This document shows positions 59,644 to 64,000 of a stretch of 64,000 nt of DNA, one piece after another. The notes beneath the pieces are model-generated. The model was not told the DNA's origin and did no database searches. It worked only from the letters and a program-made list of their open reading frames with translations. The stretch covers positions 124,001-188,000 of the forward strand of contig JBFWWP010000001.1 of NCBI GenBank assembly GCA_050246115.1. The letters run 5' to 3'. Position numbers and translations under genes: made by a program. Numbering within the stretch: the stretch's first letter is position 1; each line of letters begins with the position of its first letter. Source of the stretch: JBFWWP01 sp050246115 (GTDB lineage: Bacteria; Planctomycetota; UBA8108; UBA1146; JAJFFE01).

Positions 59644-61274
59644 GGCGTCACGGCCTGCACCGCCCTGCGTTCGGCATGGTCGCGGGCGGAAGTGACCAGC
59701 TGGCGCAGGACGGCGTCGAGTGGTGAGTCGCTGCTCGGTGTGCGTTCGGCGTCGAAGGCGAACCCGGTCGCCGTCTCGCGCACGAACGGCACTGGGAGCA
59801 TGAGTTCGAAGTACAGCCGGTACGTGAACCGCAGCGCGAGTTCCGCGGCCTCCGGCGGTGGTGCCAGCGCGGTCGTCTGCGCGAGCAGCGTTTGGTACTC
59901 GGCGGCCGTTGCCGGCGTGTGTACGAATGGCGCTCCGGAGTAATTGCTGCGCGCGGCGGTGACCACGGTCTTCCCCAAGGCTGCCGCCTCGATCCCGACG
60001 CTGCTCGTGTAGGTGAGCACGAGATCCGCGGCTTCCATCAGCGAGTAGGAGTCCACCGGGTCGAGCGCATCGACCAGGTTCACGTTCGCCGGCAGGCCAT
60101 TGGCGTAGCGCTGACTCAGGTAGTCCCGCACGCGATCGCGCGTCGGGTGCCAGTACACGCGTTCCTCGGCCGGGTGCACCCGAAGGACGAGGCGCGTGTT
60201 CGGCTGGGCCCCGAGCTGATCGATCGTGGTCCCGATCCAGTCGAACATGCTGGCGAAGATGGTGTCCTCGCCGACGACTCCGGAGTCCCAGATGAGATTG
60301 GTGAACAACGCGACGACGCGGCATTGCTCGCTGCGCCACGAGGCGTCGATCGGCTTGGCGCCGGCGGCAATGAATCGCACTTGACCGTTTCCCAATTGGG
60401 AGCGCACTCCGAGGTAGTGCTCGGCGCGCTGGCGTTGTTCGGGCGTGAGTTCACGCGTGCGTAGCTCGCTCGAGATGGCCTCGGTGTCGAAGGGGACGGC
60501 GACCGACCTCGGGGTGAGCACGATGGTGTCGCGCACGTTGCCGCGCTCATAGGTCCACACCGGGAGGTCCCGCTCCACGGCGTGCTCGAGGATGATCGAC
60601 TCAGCGAAGAACTTCCCGTTCAGCGCCAGGAGTGCGTCAGGGCGTACCTTGTCGAGGAGCGCGGGCGCGACCCGGTCGACGAGTTCCGCGTTGAAGGCGA
60701 GTTCGCGCCAGAGTGCAAGGTCCTCGGGATCCAGCTCGGCGAGCGGTCGCATGCCGCCAGCGCGCAAGCGCTGAAAGCTCGCCGTGATGTGGGAAGCGAT
60801 GCGCGGATCCACCGGCGTTTCATCGGCGCGTTCACGAAGCGCGCGTCGCTGTGTGGGCGAGAGACCCTCGGAGTCCGAGAGTGCCACACGTTCGACGCCG
60901 ATGGCGCTGGCGCAATCGCGATTGAAACGGGTGCAGTGGCTGCAGAGACCCGCTTCCGGGAAGGCCGGTAGCATCGCGTCGCAGCGGGTGAGTAGGCCGT
61001 CGCACGTCGCCCAGACGACGCGCGCGCCGCCCGCCTCGAGGCGCCTTGCCAGGAGCCCTTCCCAGCCGCGATGCAGACCCCAGGGGCGCAGCGCGAGCAG
61101 GAGCACGACCGGTCGCGAGTCGGGGCGCTCCCGCGCCGCGGGATGCGAGTCGTGACACGACGCCAACGCGCGTAGCGCACGCACTTGTCTGGGCGCGACG
61201 AAAAGGCGTCGCGCGAGCGCGCGCAGACGGGGTCGTGCGAGGATCCACTGCTTGCTCCACTGAACCCAGTCCAC
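59640..61274 (-). CDS. Capsule/surface carbohydrate glycosyltransferase-like protein
   Basis: The protein of about 544 residues has a GT-B-like layout. A first half carries the block VVLLLALRPWGLHRGWEGLLARRL and CSHCTRFNRDC, and a second half carries LFTNLIWDSG, RVHPAEERVYWHP, LVDALDPVDSYSLMEAADLVLTYTSSVGIEAAALGK. The last pattern is typical of capsule synthesis and CDP-glycerol-type glycerophosphotransferases, where a late E/S-rich loop lies in the active site. No transmembrane helix is seen. The start is uncertain, with GTG 61274 preferred for its AAAGGCGG upstream and GTG 61295 as the alternative. It is the first gene of the four-gene surface-glycan operon. Exact donor and acceptor are unknown. 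Confidence 0.8.
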   Translation of the reverse strand: MDWVQWSKQWILARPRLRALARRLFVAPRQVRALRALASCHDSHPAARERPDSRPVVLLLALRPWGLHRGWEGLLARRLEAGGARVVWATCDGLLTRCDAMLPAFPEAGLCSHCTRFNRDCASAIGVERVALSDSEGLSPTQRRALRERADETPVDPRIASHITASFQRLRAGGMRPLAELDPEDLALWRELAFNAELVDRVAPALLDKVRPDALLALNGKFFAESIILEHAVERDLPVWTYERGNVRDTIVLTPRSVAVPFDTEAISSELRTRELTPEQRQRAEHYLGVRSQLGNGQVRFIAAGAKPIDASWRSEQCRVVALFTNLIWDSGVVGEDTIFASMFDWIGTTIDQLGAQPNTRLVLRVHPAEERVYWHPTRDRVRDYLSQRYANGLPANVNLVDALDPVDSYSLMEAADLVLTYTSSVGIEAAALGKTVVTAARSNYSGAPFVHTPATAAEYQTLLAQTTALAPPPEAAELALRFTYRLYFELMLPVPFVRETATGFAFDAERTPSSDSPLDAVLRQLVTSARDHAERRAVQAVTP

Positions 61275-61646
61275 CCGGTCGCCGCCTTTCCGCACGCCGC
61301 GCCGACTCGACTGCGAACGTACCCCGTTGTCATCGGCTGGCGGTTCGTGCGGACTGGAGGATCGAGGCCCAAGTCAAGGGCTCTTAGGAGTCGCCCAAGA
61401 GTAACTTCACCCTCTTGCTCGTCGCTTCGGGCCATCTTCGACCGATCCGAAAACCTCGAAATCCTCACCGGAAATGAGGCTACGCCTCCGGTTCCGAGCT
61501 TTCCGGAGCGGCCGAATCTGACCCAAATCGACGGCAAGATGTCGAAGTTGTTCTTGGGCGACTCCTTACCGCGTTCGCCTCGGGTCGAGCGTGCGGCGGG
61601 GGGGCGCGGGCGGCTCAGCGCGCGCAGTGGCCTCCGAAGGAGCGCC
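61275..61646. other. Non-coding spacer of 372 bases upstream of the glycan operon
   Basis: The spacer is between the - strand CRTAC gene stop and the glycan operon start, so it should carry the operon promoter. A 14-base inverted repeat lies here: AGGAGTCGCCCAAG at 61386-61399 and CTTGGGCGACTCCT at 61553-61566. No gene is supported. Confidence 0.55.
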
Positions 61647-63413
61647 TTATCGGCCCTGGCCCTTGCGCAGGGTATGGCGCTGATCGGCCGGGAAGGGACC
61701 GAAGGTCTCGGGTTTGCCATCGGGCCAGGTCACGACGACGGACTCGACGGTCGTCGTCGACCCGAGCCCGAAGTGCACCGTGGGGTCGCTGCTCGAGCAG
61801 TAGCTGAAGCTCGGGTCGACCGTGCGCGTGATGGGCGGCGCGTTCGCGCGCTTCAGCTGCAGTCGCGCATGGTAGGCCTGACATCCGCGGGCGTCGCGAA
61901 CGTCGAACTGGACCCAGTGACCCCGCGAGCCGGCGATGTTCCGGAGCAAGTGCGGCCGCTCATCGCGGTTGACGATCACCGCGTCCAAGTCGCCGTCTCG
62001 GTCGAGGTCGCCGAGCGCCAGGCCGCGGCTCGTGAAGGCGAGGGGCTCTGCCGTTCCGCCCGCGGGGAGCACCGGCCGGAAGCCGGTTCCGGGGACGAAG
62101 CGCAGGAGCTGGTTGACTTGCGCGTAAGGGTCGGCACCGACCTTCGCGGATGACGGCGCCAGCACATCACCGTTGGCGACGTACGAATCGAGGTGGCCGT
62201 CATGGTCGAAGTCCGCGAAACCGAGGCCGAAGCCCGTGTAGTTCCAACTCGGGGCCGTGAAACCGAACTCGTCCGAGCAATCCTGGAAGGTCTCGCCGTC
62301 GTTGCGATAGAAGGTGTTCGACTCCCCTCGGAGGTGGGTCATGAACAGGTCCAGGTCGCCATCGTGGTCGAGGTCCACGGTGGCTACGCCCATGCCGGCC
62401 TCGGCGTCGCCGCTGTGATTCAAGGCGACGCCCGTGTACAGCGACTCGTCGACGAAGGTACCGTCTTGCTGTTGGATCCAGAGTTGGTTCGCCATCGAGT
62501 CGTTGGCGACGAAGATGTCCATGCGACCGTCGCCGTTGTAGTCACCACAGCCGACGCCGAGGCCATTGCCGAAGGCCGCGCGCAGGCCGACTTCACGACT
62601 CACGAGCGTGAAGGTTCCGTCGCCGTTGTTGCGGTACAACGAGTCGGGCGCCGGCAGTTGATAGTTGTTGGGCTGGCAGTAGTCCGGCACCCCTTGCGGG
62701 CTATAGCACTGCAACTCGACCGACTTCGACCAGTCGACGTAGTTGGCGATCATGAGATCGAGGTCTTGGTCGGCGTCGAAGTCGACGAAGGCGGCCGAGG
62801 ATCCGAAGCCGGGATCGGCGGTTCGTGAGGCCAGCGAAACGTCGGTGAAGGTGCCATCGCCGTTGTTGCGGTAGAGCACGTTCGGGCCGACATTGGTCAC
62901 GTAGAGGTCGACGTCGCCGTCGTTGTCGTAGTCGCCGCAGGCGCAACCCATCCCATAGGAGGTGTCGCCGACGCCGGCCGTTCGGGTGACGTCGACGAAG
63001 GTGCCATCGCCTTGGTTCCGGTACAGGCGGTTGCCTTCGGTGCCTGGCCCGTGGGCGATGGACCCGCCTTGCACGAAGTAGATGTCGAGCCACCCGTCCC
63101 CGTCGTAGTCGAAGATGCCGACGCCTCCGCAAACGATTTCGGGGAGCCAGCAGCGTTTCCCATCGGCGCCGCTCATGTGCTCGAAGTCCAAGCCGGCGGC
63201 TACGCCGACCTCCTCGAACCACGGCGCCTCGGGCTTGGGCTCGCCGACGGCGGCGGCGGTGCTCCCGGGAGCAGTCGCCGTCGGTGTAGCCGGGGAGCAC
63301 CCCAGCCCGGCCAGCGTCCCAACGACGAGGAGTCCCATGACGAAGCCTGGCCCCCTCCACCGTCGAGAGGGGGGGCTCGGGTGGATCCGCAACGCGCAGT
63401 CGATGGTCCTCAT
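61647..63413 (-). CDS. CRTAC-type FG-GAP lipoprotein with ASPIC/UnbV domain
   Basis: The 588-residue protein has a lipoprotein signal (GFVMGLLVVGTLAGLGC). It then has a propeller of FG-GAP repeats with the calcium-binding motif D-x-D-G-D (DYDGDGWLDIYF, DYDNDGDVDLYV, DFDADQDLDLMI, DYNGDGRMDIFV, DLDHDGDLDLFM, DFDHDGHLDSYV, DLDRDGDLDAVI) and alternating LYRNNGDGTF strands. The C-terminal part (about 500-588) is the ASPIC/UnbV domain ending VVVTWPDGKPETFG. Such proteins are widespread in planctomycetes and usually unassigned in function. ATG 63413 overlaps the upstream TPR gene stop as ATGA, so they are coupled. The longer frame to 63611 is rejected as shadow. Confidence 0.88.
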   Translation of the reverse strand: MRTIDCALRIHPSPPSRRWRGPGFVMGLLVVGTLAGLGCSPATPTATAPGSTAAAVGEPKPEAPWFEEVGVAAGLDFEHMSGADGKRCWLPEIVCGGVGIFDYDGDGWLDIYFVQGGSIAHGPGTEGNRLYRNQGDGTFVDVTRTAGVGDTSYGMGCACGDYDNDGDVDLYVTNVGPNVLYRNNGDGTFTDVSLASRTADPGFGSSAAFVDFDADQDLDLMIANYVDWSKSVELQCYSPQGVPDYCQPNNYQLPAPDSLYRNNGDGTFTLVSREVGLRAAFGNGLGVGCGDYNGDGRMDIFVANDSMANQLWIQQQDGTFVDESLYTGVALNHSGDAEAGMGVATVDLDHDGDLDLFMTHLRGESNTFYRNDGETFQDCSDEFGFTAPSWNYTGFGLGFADFDHDGHLDSYVANGDVLAPSSAKVGADPYAQVNQLLRFVPGTGFRPVLPAGGTAEPLAFTSRGLALGDLDRDGDLDAVIVNRDERPHLLRNIAGSRGHWVQFDVRDARGCQAYHARLQLKRANAPPITRTVDPSFSYCSSSDPTVHFGLGSTTTVESVVVTWPDGKPETFGPFPADQRHTLRKGQGR

Positions 63414-64000
63414 GGTGTTGTCTTTCGCGCTTGCTCGAGCCGGATCGCGAGGCCCCGCACCTTGGGGTGGTCGGCTTGAATGGTCTCGGCGCGGCGGAGG
63501 CACGCCTGTGCTGCATCGAGGTCGCCCAGAAACAGCTGCGCCAAACCGAGGTTGACCAGCGACGGGAGGTGACGAGGTTCCTGCTCGGACACGATCGTCA
63601 GGTGCGTGCAAGCCTCGCGAAAGTTCTGCGCGGCCATGGCAAGCTCCCCGAGTGCGAGCCGGGCTTCGACCTTGTCGGGCTCCAGTTCGATGACGCGCTC
63701 GAGGACCGTTTTCGCTTCGGTGACCTCTTGGAGCAGCAGCAGGGCGCGCGCCAAGGTCATGTGCGCAAGGGCTACCTGCGGTGCGAGCGATACCGCGGCC
63801 CGCGCACTTTCCAGGGCACGACGGTAGTCCTGCATGGAAATGAGGCAGGAGGCGCGGTTCAAGTAAGTACGGAAGTTCGCCGGATCCAAGTCCCGGGCCT
63901 TGTTCAGGAGCGCCAGCGCCTCGCGGTAACGTCCGAGCTGTTGATACGCCGAAGCCAGGTTGTTGATCACACTGACCTCGTTCGGGTGGGAAGCCGTGAG
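63410..64000 (-). CDS. TPR-repeat protein, partial (N-terminus outside the window)
   Basis: The frame is open to the right edge of the window, so the 5' end is missing. The visible 196 residues are tetratricopeptide repeats with the 34-residue spacing (INNLASAYQQLGRYREALALLNKARDLDP, then LIS-M-DYRRALESARAAVSLAP, LGELAMAAQNFREACTHL, LGLAQLFLGDLDAAQACLRRAE). TPRs mediate protein binding, and this gene ends in an ATGA overlap with the CRTAC lipoprotein. Paired TPR and CRTAC genes are common in planctomycetes, and the pair probably acts together. The gene continues beyond 64000. Confidence 0.85.
   Translation of the reverse strand, partial: LTASHPNEVSVINNLASAYQQLGRYREALALLNKARDLDPANFRTYLNRASCLISMQDYRRALESARAAVSLAPQVALAHMTLARALLLLQEVTEAKTVLERVIELEPDKVEARLALGELAMAAQNFREACTHLTIVSEQEPRHLPSLVNLGLAQLFLGDLDAAQACLRRAETIQADHPKVRGLAIRLEQARKTTP

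Overview
The window is GC-rich bacterial chromosome with about 41 protein genes. No tRNA, rRNA, CRISPR array, transposase or phage gene was recognised. The gene content points to a Planctomycetota-like bacterium, possibly one of the deep-branching marine lineages. This is inferred from secreted proteins ending in paired EF-hand dockerin-type repeats, multidomain lipoproteins with FG-GAP, FN3-like and IPT/TIG modules, a squalene-cyclase-like repeat protein behind a proline-rich stalk, a CRTAC/ASPIC-UnbV protein, a Ser/Thr kinase with an N-terminal zinc ribbon, and an NrdR gene beside an ATP-cone protein.

Layout. 1-8933: three secreted or lipid-anchored proteins with dockerin modules. 9253-23709: mostly housekeeping genes on the + strand (radC, a phosphoesterase, yidC, mnmE, nrdR, an NrdD-like protein lacking the usual catalytic motifs, smc, a long pentapeptide-repeat protein). 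24104-27557: a regulatory cluster of a degenerate sigma-54-type AAA+ protein, a possible 57-residue ORF, a REC/HD-GYP protein and an NtrC-like activator with an atypical receiver. 27895-32853 (- strand): GspC/PDZ-like protein, Ser/Thr kinase, nnrE, squalene-cyclase-like repeat protein. 32854-33769: long non-coding region with 17-bp tandem repeats. 33770-37816: giant glycine-rich lipoprotein. 37987-42406: thioesterase, hemB, moaB, membrane glycosyltransferase. 42641-46560: Trk/Ktr-type potassium channel, its RCK subunit and a HAMP sensor protein. 46719-48356: ABC-F ATPase. 48372-52516 (- strand): envelope cluster of two paralogous membrane proteins, an anchored secreted protein and a transglutaminase-like protein. 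52870-54492: five-repeat dockerin protein. 54729-55854: small conserved protein and trmO. 55923-61274 (- strand): four-gene surface-glycan operon. 61647-64000 (- strand): CRTAC protein and a TPR protein that leaves the window.

How the genes fit together. Many neighbours share 4-bp ATGA overlaps, so translational coupling is common (potassium uptake set, glycan operon, regulatory cluster, nnrE pair, CRTAC/TPR pair). Several intergenic regions carry tandem repeats (23-, 17- and 10-bp units) and a dispersed GGGGCTTTCG-type hairpin that recurs at least five times. Strong hairpins resembling terminators lie after several genes.
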